Source of the DNA: Gammaproteobacteria bacterium
GTDB lineage: Bacteria > Pseudomonadota > Gammaproteobacteria > Coxiellales > Coxiellaceae
DNA: 9,695 bases
Assembly (NCBI GenBank): GCA_022600315.1
Contig: JAHZKQ010000041.1
Coordinates: 1 to 9,695 of the forward strand
Reading direction: 5' to 3'
The notes beneath the pieces are model-generated. The model did no database searches, was not told the origin of the DNA, and saw nothing but the letters and a program-made list of their open reading frames with translations. Of the stretch, positions 1 through 7,922 are shown piece by piece. Every line of letters begins with the position of its first letter. Position 1 is the stretch's first letter. The position numbers were made by a program, and so were the translations under genes.

Positions 1-1952
<1,952 letters not shown>

Positions 1953-2054
1953 TCATATCTATAGGAATACGACTTAACCCCCTGTTCTAGATTTAATAAT
2001 TTGAGGCTGGATTTTAGTTTTTAATATCAAAAAATAAGGCGAGTTTTTGCAGAT

Positions 2055-3155
2055 CTAAGCCGGACACTTCAGGGGTTCTAGATAGACTCCCCCAAGTTTC
2101 ACGTGGAACGCTTGGCTTTTTGGCAGTTGGTTAAGTTCATGCAAATCACTTGGGTTTACGCCCGTTATCAAGACCTGGGCGTCCAATTCTATTAGGATTT
2201 TGTGGATTATTCTCTGTTTTGAGATATCAAGCTCAGAAGGAAGGTCGTCAATAAGATAAATGGGTGTTTGCTGGGTTTGTTTAAATAGCAGCAAGCCCTG
2301 CGCCAGCTGTAGCGCATAGGCCGCTAATTTTTGCTGGCCCTGAGAGAGATAGTCTTGGACGGGGACATTTTTTTTATAGAGCTGTAAGTCTGCTCGCTGG
2401 GGCCCGTAGTAAGTGTAGCCAAGCTGTAGGTCGTGGCTAAGGCTTTCCTTTAGCAGGGACTCAAGTGTCTTGCCTCGCTTCCAGCCACGGCTATAGCGAA
2501 GTGTTAAAGTTTCACCCGGCAACAGCTGAGTTAGAATCTCTCTAAGCATTGGCTCAAGCATATCAATATAAGATTGCCGGCAAGCATCAATTTGATTGCC
2601 AAGTCGTATTAGCTCTTCATTCCAAATATTAATTTCAGCAAAAGGCAGGCCTGCTTTCAGGCCCGCATTGCGCTGCTTTAAAATTCGATAATAAGCTTTC
2701 CACTCAGATAAATAATTATCGTGAAGGTAATAAAGGCCTAGATCTAGAAAGCGTCGCCTTGTTTTTGGACCATCATGGAAATAGCGATAGCTATAAGTGC
2801 TTAGTAACTGTAACGGCAGTAGCTCCGCCAGCGCAGCTGCAGACGCGATGCTTTCACCGTTCAGGCGTATTCTACGACTACCGTCTTGTTGGCGCTCCAG
2901 GCCTATAAGGGTTGCAGAGTTGTTTTTATCTGAAATGCTAGCAACAATGCTAAGCGTATTGTGGTTATGCTGTATAATTCTTTGATTGATGTGGGTGCGG
3001 AAAGATCTGCCAAGGCTAAGATAGTACAAGGCTTCAAGCAAACTTGTTTTACCAGCGCCGTTTTCACCATAAAAGACGTTGAAATTATCGCTTAAGTCAA
3101 TCTCAACTGAGGATAGATTTCTGAAGTTTTTTATATTTAATTTTTTTACAGACAT
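2055..3155 (-). CDS. recF: DNA replication and repair protein RecF
   Basis: SMC/ABC-like ATPase that, with RecO and RecR, helps load RecA at single-strand gaps and stalled forks. The 366-residue length is normal for the family (about 360). Walker A is GENGAGKT at residues 30-37, the ABC signature LSQGQQK at 270-276, and Walker B leads into DDLPSELD at 303-310 with D303, D304 and E308. The family more often has Ala where Pro306 sits. The N-terminal MSVKKLNIKNFRN matches the usual RecF opening, supporting the ATG at 3155. The Shine-Dalgarno is weak (a purine run AAAAGA about 7 nt upstream). It follows dnaN after a 37-bp gap containing a candidate promoter, in the classical dnaA-dnaN-recF-gyrB order. 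No frameshift or truncation is seen. Confidence 0.97.
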   Translation of the reverse strand: MSVKKLNIKNFRNLSSVEIDLSDNFNVFYGENGAGKTSLLEALYYLSLGRSFRTHINQRIIQHNHNTLSIVASISDKNNSATLIGLERQQDGSRRIRLNGESIASAAALAELLPLQLLSTYSYRYFHDGPKTRRRFLDLGLYYLHDNYLSEWKAYYRILKQRNAGLKAGLPFAEINIWNEELIRLGNQIDACRQSYIDMLEPMLREILTQLLPGETLTLRYSRGWKRGKTLESLLKESLSHDLQLGYTYYGPQRADLQLYKKNVPVQDYLSQGQQKLAAYALQLAQGLLLFKQTQQTPIYLIDDLPSELDISKQRIIHKILIELDAQVLITGVNPSDLHELNQLPKSQAFHVKLGGVYLEPLKCPA

Positions 3156-3159
3156 TCAG

Positions 3160-3181
3160 ATATCTTTTATATTTAAGATAT
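3160..3181. repeat. AT-rich inverted repeat before recF
   Basis: A perfect 7-bp inverted repeat, ATATCTT (3160-3166) and AAGATAT (3175-3181), is separated by 8 nt. It lies between the recF -10 element and the recF start and covers its weak ribosome binding site. It could be an operator or merely an AT-rich coincidence. Only part of it would be in a transcript starting near 3173. Confidence 0.35.
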
Positions 3182-3188
3182 TATAGCA
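3180..3188 (-). promoter_or_regulatory. Extended -10 promoter of recF
   Basis: On the minus strand this reads TGCTATAAT, a perfect extended -10 element in the 37-bp gap after dnaN. Predicted initiation is near 3173, about 18 nt before the recF ATG. No clear -35 hexamer is present. It would let recF be transcribed independently of dnaA-dnaN and shares GATGCTATAAT with the gyrB promoter. Confidence 0.55.
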
Positions 3189-3192
3189 TCTA

Positions 3193-4302
3193 TTAAAGAC
3201 GCATAGGCATAACAACAAAAGTGCTTTCATCAACCGTTTCACTTTCCTGAATAAGCATGCTGCTATTGGCATCAACAAATACTAATTTAACATTGCCTGG
3301 CTTTAGGGTATTAAGCACGTCGATAATGTAATTAACATTAAAGCCGATATCAATTTCATCATTGTCATAATCAACGACTAATTCTTCTTCTGCAACCTCC
3401 TGTTCGGGGTTGTTAGCGATAATCCGCAGTAAGTTATGACGTAACTCAAAGCGTAAGCCGCGAAATTTTTCGTTACTTAAAATAGCCGTGCGATGTAATG
3501 TGGTTTTAAGCTGATCTCTATCTATAATTAAAATTTTATCGCCATTTTTCGGAATAACTCGATTGTAGTCTGGAAACCTACCATCAATTAACTTTGAGGT
3601 GAAGGTATAATCATCACCAATTACTTGAATGTAATTTGTGCCCAGCTTAATTTCAACCTCAGTATCGCTATCGTCTAAAACGCGCATTAATTCTAAAATG
3701 CCCTTCCGAGGCACGATCACTTGTAGTTGATGATCAACATTAATATTGGCTTTTACAACGGTAGTTGCAAGGCGATGCCCATCTGTAGCAACGGCACGTA
3801 ACGTGTCCGGGCTAATTTCAAGCAGTATTCCATTAAGGTAATAACGGACATCTTGTTGTGCCATAGCAAAGTAGCATCTATTTAAAAGATAACATAAGTC
3901 CTTTTGCTGAATTTTAAACTGACAGCTTGAGTCCTGGTCTTCCACATTTGGGAAGTCAGCGGCAGGTAAAGTTGATAAGGTAAAACGGCTGCGACCACAA
4001 CGAAGGATTACGCGCTCACGCTCTTGATGTAACTCGATAGTGGCACCATCTGGAAGCGATTTGCAGATATCAACTAGCTTTCGCCCTGGCAGTGTGAGTT
4101 GTTTATTTTCATTGCCTCCAAGGTCCAAAGCAGCCTGCCCAATTAACTCAACCTCTAAATCAGTTCCGGTAACAGATAGTTTATTATCTTTTGTTTTGAG
4201 AAGAATGTTAGATAAGATTGGCAAGGTTTGTTTACGTTCTACCACGCCGATAACAAGCTGTAATGGTTTTAAAAGCGTTTCCCTTTGAATGCTCAGATTC
4301 AT
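3193..4302 (-). CDS. dnaN: DNA polymerase III beta subunit (sliding clamp)
   Basis: Forms the ring-shaped homodimeric processivity clamp that tethers DNA polymerase III and binds many repair and regulatory partners (Hda, DNA ligase, MutS). It is 369 residues against 366 in E. coli. The three clamp folds fall at about 1-120, 128-245 and 246-369. Visible family motifs are DVRYYLNGI (151-159), ATDGHRLA (172-179), DGRFPDYNRVIP (240-251) and the C-terminal MPMRL (365-369), which lines the partner-binding pocket. I chose the ATG at 4302 because the protein then begins MNLSIQRE and AAGGAG lies 6 nt upstream. A frame extension to a TTG at 4356 would run inside dnaA and adds residues foreign to the family. 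It begins 10 bp after the dnaA stop, so the two are probably co-transcribed and translationally coupled. Confidence 0.98.
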   Translation of the reverse strand: MNLSIQRETLLKPLQLVIGVVERKQTLPILSNILLKTKDNKLSVTGTDLEVELIGQAALDLGGNENKQLTLPGRKLVDICKSLPDGATIELHQERERVILRCGRSRFTLSTLPAADFPNVEDQDSSCQFKIQQKDLCYLLNRCYFAMAQQDVRYYLNGILLEISPDTLRAVATDGHRLATTVVKANINVDHQLQVIVPRKGILELMRVLDDSDTEVEIKLGTNYIQVIGDDYTFTSKLIDGRFPDYNRVIPKNGDKILIIDRDQLKTTLHRTAILSNEKFRGLRFELRHNLLRIIANNPEQEVAEEELVVDYDNDEIDIGFNVNYIIDVLNTLKPGNVKLVFVDANSSMLIQESETVDESTFVVMPMRL

Positions 4303-4310
4303 ATCATTCT

Positions 4311-4316
4311 CCTTAG
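4311..4316 (-). promoter_or_regulatory. Ribosome binding site of dnaN overlapping dnaA stop
   Basis: AAGGAG on the minus strand, 6 nt before the dnaN ATG, is the strongest type of Shine-Dalgarno in the window. Its first bases are shared with the TAA stop of dnaA (4313-4315), so ribosomes finishing dnaA end at the dnaN initiation site. This supports translational coupling and fixes the dnaN start. Confidence 0.8.
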
Positions 4317-5698
4317 GCCGATAAAATACGTAATAAGTTTTTCCAATCTTCAGCAATGTCCAAAGAGCTGCCGATCAACTCTTTTACTTTTCGGCAGGCA
4401 TGTAAAACAGTGGTGTGGTCTCTGCCACCAAAAGCCTCGCCAACCTCGGGCAGACTGTGGTTGGTGAGTTCTTTAGCAAGCGCCATTGCTACTTGCCTTG
4501 GGCGTGCGATAGAACGACTGCGCCGTTTGGACAATAGATCGGACATTTTAACCTTGTAATATTCAGCGACAGTTTTCTGGATGTTTTCAATAGTAACTAA
4601 TTTAGCCTGCAGTGTTAATAAGTCTTTTAGTGCCTCCCGGGCAAAATCAACGGTAATAGGATGGCCAGTGAAATGCGAGTTTGCAATAACACGCTTTAGT
4701 GCACCTTCAAGTTCACGCACATTAGATTGAATGTGTTTAGCAATAAAAAAAGCCACTTCATGCGGCAACAAAATATTTAATTGCTCTGCCTTGGTAATTA
4801 AAATGGCTACTCGAGTTTCTAGCTCGGGCGGCTCGATGGCAATAGTGAGCCCCCATCCAAACCGGGACTGCAGGCGCTCTTCTAAGCCATTAATTTCTTT
4901 TGGGTAGCGATCACAAGTTAAGACGATCTGTTGTTGACCATCAAGCAATGAATTAAAGGTATGAAAAAACTCTTCTTGAGAGCGCTCTTTGCGCGCAAAA
5001 AATTGGATATCGTCTATTAAAAGACAATTTAATGTCCTGTAATAACGCTTAAATTCATTCATGGCATTACGTTGCAATGCTTTGATCATATCAGCAACAA
5101 ATCTCTCCGAGTGTAGGTATAAAATCTTAGCCTTATGGTTATGCTCTAGAATGCTGTTACCGATAGCGTGCATTAGGTGTGTTTTACCAAGACCGACACC
5201 ACCATAGATAAAAAGTGGATTGTAGGCTTGGCCAGGGTTTTCAGCCACTTGCAATGCAGCAGCGCGCGCTAGTTGATTTGATTTACCAACCACGTAGTTG
5301 GGAAATAGAAAATTAGGATTAAGGTTAGTTTGCGAAACATTATTTCGGGTTGTGCCAAACACCACGTTGCTTTGAACGCTTTGATTGGCTCTCGGGTTTA
5401 TCTTGGTGCTTGTATCCGGCTCATTCGGTATGGTTTTAGAACCAACTTGCAGAACAACAGCCGGTGGGCTTTCACTAAGGTGGTTGAGAGCCAAATTAAT
5501 TTTGTCTAGAAAGTGTTCATTAATACGTCTTAATACGAATTCGTTGGGAGCGAGCAGCACTAGTTGACCGTTTACTTCTTCGGCGTGTAGTGGGCCAATC
5601 CATGTATTAAACTGTTGAGGCGATATTTTTATAACGTCTCTAAGATAATCCAGGCATTGCTGCCATAAGGAAGTTGGTACCGCGACTATTTGAGTCAT
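4313..5698 (-). CDS. dnaA: Chromosomal replication initiator DnaA
   Basis: AAA+ ATPase that binds DnaA boxes, melts the origin and recruits DnaB helicase. It is 461 residues against 467 in E. coli. Domain I opens with [12 protein letters not shown] (10-21). A polar linker, domain II, spans about 90-125. The AAA+ core has Walker A GGVGLGKT (166-173), Walker B LLIDD (226-230), sensor I TCDRYP (261-266), the arginine finger in ERLQSRF (274-280, R279) and sensor II NVRELEG (326-332). Domain IV carries the helix-turn-helix and the DnaA signature [14 protein letters not shown] (424-437). Cys262 replaces the usual Ser of sensor I. The ATG at 5698 has only a weak Shine-Dalgarno (AGG, about 11 nt away). 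A candidate promoter and inverted repeat lie just upstream. The upstream neighbour is pyrB rather than the rpmH-rnpA genes often found next to dnaA. Confidence 0.98.
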   Translation of the reverse strand: MTQIVAVPTSLWQQCLDYLRDVIKISPQQFNTWIGPLHAEEVNGQLVLLAPNEFVLRRINEHFLDKINLALNHLSESPPAVVLQVGSKTIPNEPDTSTKINPRANQSVQSNVVFGTTRNNVSQTNLNPNFLFPNYVVGKSNQLARAAALQVAENPGQAYNPLFIYGGVGLGKTHLMHAIGNSILEHNHKAKILYLHSERFVADMIKALQRNAMNEFKRYYRTLNCLLIDDIQFFARKERSQEEFFHTFNSLLDGQQQIVLTCDRYPKEINGLEERLQSRFGWGLTIAIEPPELETRVAILITKAEQLNILLPHEVAFFIAKHIQSNVRELEGALKRVIANSHFTGHPITVDFAREALKDLLTLQAKLVTIENIQKTVAEYYKVKMSDLLSKRRSRSIARPRQVAMALAKELTNHSLPEVGEAFGGRDHTTVLHACRKVKELIGSSLDIAEDWKNLLRILSA

Positions 5699-5728
5699 AG
5701 CTTTTTAAACCTATTTGATGGACCAAGC

Positions 5729-5757
5729 ATTTTACTTGAGAATGCTAAAGACATCTA
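5729..5757 (-). promoter_or_regulatory. Candidate dnaA promoter
   Basis: On the minus strand the -10 is TAAAAT (5734-5729, 5 of 6 to consensus). A weak -35 TAGATG (5757-5752, 3 of 6) lies 17 nt upstream. Initiation near 5722 would give a leader of about 24 nt before the dnaA ATG. The -35 lies within an inverted repeat that could be an operator. The weak -35 leaves this call uncertain. Confidence 0.4.
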
Positions 5758-5765
5758 GCAGATGT
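5751..5765. repeat. 6-bp inverted repeat upstream of dnaA
   Basis: ACATCT and AGATGT flank the trinucleotide AGC, a perfect 6-bp dyad. It covers the predicted -35 hexamer of dnaA. Compact dyads at a -35 commonly bind a dimeric regulator, but no regulator can be named from the sequence. Confidence 0.45.
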
Positions 5766-5796
5766 TGCATAAATCTTTATTGCACAGCATAAGGTC

Positions 5797-5815
5797 TAAA
5801 AACCCTCGAAGGCTT
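5797..5815 (-). terminator. Weak terminator-like hairpin after pyrB
   Basis: On the minus strand AAGCCT and AGGGTT pair around a TCG loop with one G-G mismatch, followed by a run of five T. It lies about 55 nt beyond the pyrB stop and before the dnaA promoter, where a terminator would be expected. The stem is short and imperfect, so confidence is low. Confidence 0.35.
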
Positions 5816-5845
5816 GTTTTGTTATGCCCGAAAATATTTTAAATG

Positions 5846-5886
5846 GTCACCAAAAGCAAGGTTAAACCTTACTCAGCTTTGGTGAC
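5846..5886 (-). repeat. Stem-loop spanning the pyrB stop codon
   Basis: GTCACCAAAAGC (5846-5857) and GCTTTGGTGAC (5876-5886) are complementary over 11 bp with a single bulged A. Inside the loop a second dyad, AAGGTT-A-AACCTT (5858-5870), can form. The structure includes the last pyrB codons and its TAA stop. On the minus strand it is followed by AT-rich sequence but not a clean T-tract, so it may be a terminator or an mRNA 3'-end stabiliser. Confidence 0.55.
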
Positions 5887-6807
5887 AGATAGGCTTTGCA
5901 TAACCGCCATTCGTATCGCAACACCGTTAGCCACTTGTTGGAGGATTTTTGATTGTTGTCCGTCAGCAACACTAGAATCAATTTCTATGCCGCGATTAAT
6001 GGGGCCAGGATGTAGTACAATCGCATCTGGTTTAGCGTAACGAACAGTCTTCGCGGTTAACCCGAATTCTTTATAGTACTTATCCGGGTCAGGGGTTTCG
6101 GTGTTTTTGATGCGTTCTTTTTGAATGCGTAAAGCAACAATCACATCAACGTCTTTCAGGCCATTTTCTAATGATTCAAAGACTTTGATCTCATCAGGAT
6201 AGTCGCTAGGGATCCATTCAGGCTTACCAATAAGGTGTATACCTTTCGTACCCATAATGCTTAAGCCTTGCTGTAATGAGCGTGCAACCCTGGAGTGTGC
6301 AATGTCACCAATAATAGCAACTTTAATATCTGCAAAATTATTTTTAAATTGCTGAATAGTTAATAAATCAATTAATGCTTGCGTGGGGTGTTGATTATAA
6401 CCGTCACCTGCGTTGATAACACTAAGGCTGGGCTTTAATTCGCTAGCAATAAACTCAGCGGAAAAATTATCGCTGTGTCTTATCACTAATATATCTGCAC
6501 CCATTGCTTCAAAAGTGCGAACTGTATCGATTAAACCCTCGCCTTTTACGGTTGATGATAAGCTCATATCCGGACTTAATACAAACCCTCCTAAGCGTTG
6601 GGCAGCAATTTTAAAGGAATTGCGAGTGCGAGTGCTGGGTTCAAAAAACATATTTACTACAAAGCGACCCGTTAATGTATTAGTAACCGTTTTGTTTTTT
6701 ATGATTTGGGCTAGATTCTTTTCAGCTTTATTTAGCAGGCAAGTAATTTGTTCTTGTGACAATGCATTAATGCCAAGTAAATGTGGTAAAACAATTTTTG
6801 ATTTCAT
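5869..6807 (-). CDS. pyrB: Aspartate carbamoyltransferase catalytic chain
   Basis: Cytosolic enzyme joining carbamoyl phosphate and L-aspartate to N-carbamoyl-aspartate, the committed step of de novo pyrimidine synthesis. The protein is 312 residues. Carbamoyl-phosphate binding is visible as STRTR (58-62), the swinging-loop lysine K88, R110 and HPTQ (140-143). Aspartate binding is visible as R173, LRIQ (226-229) and HPGP..NRGIE (266-275). The ATG at 6807 follows AAGGAG by 7 nt, so the TTG-started extension to 6831 is rejected. The ATG overlaps the ruvX stop (ATGA), indicating coupled translation as the last gene of yqgE-ruvX-pyrB. No regulatory chain (pyrI), pyrR or dihydroorotase-like pyrC gene adjoins it, unlike the Pseudomonas operon. 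Whether the enzyme works alone or with a distant partner cannot be told here. Confidence 0.96.
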   Translation of the reverse strand: MKSKIVLPHLLGINALSQEQITCLLNKAEKNLAQIIKNKTVTNTLTGRFVVNMFFEPSTRTRNSFKIAAQRLGGFVLSPDMSLSSTVKGEGLIDTVRTFEAMGADILVIRHSDNFSAEFIASELKPSLSVINAGDGYNQHPTQALIDLLTIQQFKNNFADIKVAIIGDIAHSRVARSLQQGLSIMGTKGIHLIGKPEWIPSDYPDEIKVFESLENGLKDVDVIVALRIQKERIKNTETPDPDKYYKEFGLTAKTVRYAKPDAIVLHPGPINRGIEIDSSVADGQQSKILQQVANGVAIRMAVMQSLSVTKAE

Positions 6808-7217
6808 GGCTGGGCTCCTTCTTGTAACCAAGACTCAACAATAATTTTAGCAGCAATCATATCCGCGCGCTGGGTTTTATTTTTTGTTTGGCTTAGGGCC
6901 TCTTTAGTACTGTAGCGCTCATCCACGTAATATACTGGTAAGTTAAAGCGATGTTGCAAGCGCCTGGCAAATTTTTCTGTCGCAAAGGTAATGGTTTGTT
7001 TTGTACCGTCTACATTATAAGGAATACCGACGATCAGTGCATCTGCACGCCAAACATTGATTAAATCAGCAATAGCTTCCCAGTTAGGGATGCCATCTTG
7101 TGCTTTGATGGTGGTTAAAGCGCGGGCGGTTTGAGAAATTGTTTGGCCAACAGCGACGCCAATGTAGGACATTCCAAAGTCAAATCCCAAAACAACGTTG
7201 ATCGTTTTATTAGGCAT
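6804..7217 (-). CDS. ruvX: RuvX/YqgF family putative Holliday junction resolvase
   Basis: RNase H-fold protein of the YqgF family. In E. coli it is tied to processing of the 16S rRNA 5' end, and it was originally predicted as a Holliday junction resolvase. It is 137 residues against 138 in E. coli. The acidic active-site set is visible: D13 in GFDFG (11-15), E100 in VDERYST (98-104) and D119 in the C-terminal helix RADMIAAKI (117-125). IVGIPYNVDGT (62-72) is the other family block. I start at the ATG at 7217, which overlaps the yqgE stop by 8 nt and gives the family length. The longer frame begins at a TTG inside yqgE. No strong Shine-Dalgarno is present, so initiation probably depends on coupling to yqgE. 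The stop overlaps the pyrB ATG. Confidence 0.94.
   Translation of the reverse strand: MPNKTINVVLGFDFGMSYIGVAVGQTISQTARALTTIKAQDGIPNWEAIADLINVWRADALIVGIPYNVDGTKQTITFATEKFARRLQHRFNLPVYYVDERYSTKEALSQTKNKTQRADMIAAKIIVESWLQEGAQP
6815..6820 (-). promoter_or_regulatory. Ribosome binding site of pyrB
   Basis: AAGGAG on the minus strand, 7 nt before the ATG at 6807, inside the last codons of ruvX. It fixes the pyrB start and argues against the upstream TTG. Confidence 0.75.
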
Positions 7218-7779
7218 GGCCAACTTGGTTCGAGAGTAGGTTAATGTCAATGCCAATTAGTTTGGCGGCCTTTGTCCAGCGTCGATCGATTGCCTCATTA
7301 AATAAAATATCCGGGTTAAATGGTGCAAGTAGCCAATCATTGCGATTCATTTCTTGTTCAAGTTGACCGGCCGACCAACCAGAATAACCCAATGAGATAA
7401 GAAACTTTTCGGGTCCTTTGCCCGCGGCAATGGCAGTCAGTAGTTCTTTGCTAGTGGAAACCAGGATTTCATTGTCATCAGTTTCAGCGGGCCCATCTTC
7501 GTCTTCGCTGCCTGCAGGATGAATCACAAAGCCTTGTTCGGGCTGTACAGGGCCGCCCATGATAACGGGTTGATTAATGATTGCGTCATAATCAATTTTA
7601 ATTTTAAGGTGGTGCATGATATTGCCCAGATTAATTTGCAAGGGTTTATTGATAATTAGGCCCATAGCGCCTTCAGCGGTGTGTTCATAAACATAAATCA
7701 CGCTTTTGCTAAAATTTGCGTCATTTAGCGCGGGCATCGCAACCAGAAAATGGTGTTTGTAAGAGTTGTGTGTTTCCAT
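7210..7779 (-). CDS. yqgE: YqgE/AlgH family protein (DUF179)
   Basis: Conserved protein of unknown biochemical role. The Pseudomonas homologue AlgH has been linked to alginate regulation, but no activity is established. It is 189 residues, normal for the family. The N-terminal family block HHFLVAMPALND (9-20) and VYVYEH..GAMGLIINKPL (28-46) are clear, as are the central GGPV block (about 74-77) and LGYSGWSAGQLEQE (129-142). No signal peptide or membrane segment is apparent. The ATG at 7779 is required because the HHFL block begins at residue 9 and the next Met lies inside it. No Shine-Dalgarno is seen, and the best promoter would give a leader of only a few bases. It is the first gene of the yqgE-ruvX-pyrB operon. 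Confidence 0.93.
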   Translation of the reverse strand: METHNSYKHHFLVAMPALNDANFSKSVIYVYEHTAEGAMGLIINKPLQINLGNIMHHLKIKIDYDAIINQPVIMGGPVQPEQGFVIHPAGSEDEDGPAETDDNEILVSTSKELLTAIAAGKGPEKFLISLGYSGWSAGQLEQEMNRNDWLLAPFNPDILFNEAIDRRWTKAAKLIGIDINLLSNQVGHA

Positions 7780-7788
7780 AGTCGCTAT

Positions 7789-7817
7789 AGTATGCGTGTA
7801 AGCTTGAGGGCTGGCAA
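7789..7817 (-). promoter_or_regulatory. Candidate promoter of the yqgE-ruvX-pyrB operon
   Basis: On the minus strand TTGCCA (7817-7812, 5 of 6 to the -35 consensus) and CATACT (7794-7789, 4 of 6) are separated by exactly 17 nt. Initiation would fall near 7782, only a few bases before the yqgE ATG. The mRNA would then be almost leaderless, which agrees with the missing Shine-Dalgarno. Confidence 0.45.
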
Positions 7818-7839
7818 CTAGTGGTTAAGCTTAAAAGAC

Positions 7840-7858
7840 CCCTGATGCTAGATCAGGG
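7840..7858. repeat. GC-rich stem-loop between yqgE and pckA
   Basis: CCCTGAT and ATCAGGG form a perfect 7-bp stem around GCTAG. AAG (7835-7837) and CTT (7859-7861) extend the stem after a 2-nt bulge. On the minus strand a short TTTT follows a few bases after the stem, so it could terminate antisense transcription. Placed between divergent genes it could equally be an operator. Confidence 0.5.
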
Positions 7859-7922
7859 CTTGTGTAATTATTATATGTGAGGTTTAATGTGTTTCGCTGT
7901 CGGTTAGTGAAAGGTTAATGCT

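Larger units (their letters stand above)
5699..5868. other. Non-coding gap between pyrB and dnaA
   Basis: 170 bp without a gene. On the minus strand it holds, in order, the loop and distal arm of the pyrB stem-loop, a weak terminator-like hairpin, a near-palindrome (TGC-ATAAA-TC-TTTAT-T-GCA, 5766-5784, one bulged T), a 6-bp inverted repeat (5751-5765) and a candidate dnaA promoter. TTATGC hexamers occur three times (complement of 5767-5772 and 5787-5792; direct at 5822-5827), resembling the first half of a DnaA box. No match to the full TTATNCACA consensus is present, so I do not call an origin here. Confidence 0.7.
7780..7922. other. Divergent spacer between yqgE and pckA
   Basis: 143 bp without a gene, carrying start signals for both directions. 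It contains two TAAGCTT copies (7799-7805 and 7826-7832; the second sits in the 10-bp palindrome TTAAGCTTAA, 7825-7834) and a GC-rich dyad at 7840-7858. A weak pckA promoter could be TTGTGT (7860-7865) and TTTAAT (7883-7888) with a 17-bp spacer. AAAGG (7910-7914) is the pckA ribosome binding site, 8 nt before its ATG. Confidence 0.6.

Noticed and set aside
4303..4356. TTG-started N-terminal extension of dnaN (similar extensions exist for pyrB to 6831 and ruvX to 7256)
   Set aside because: The extra residues lie inside the preceding gene, do not match the families, and the internal ATG starts have better ribosome binding sites or the family length.
5699..5868. Chromosomal origin (oriC) upstream of dnaA
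   Set aside because: Position is suggestive, but there is no full TTATNCACA match, no cluster of boxes and no clear AT-rich repeat array in only 170 bp.
6413..6844. 143-residue open frame on the plus strand
   Set aside because: It lies entirely opposite conserved pyrB codons and the end of ruvX. No family features or ribosome binding site support it.
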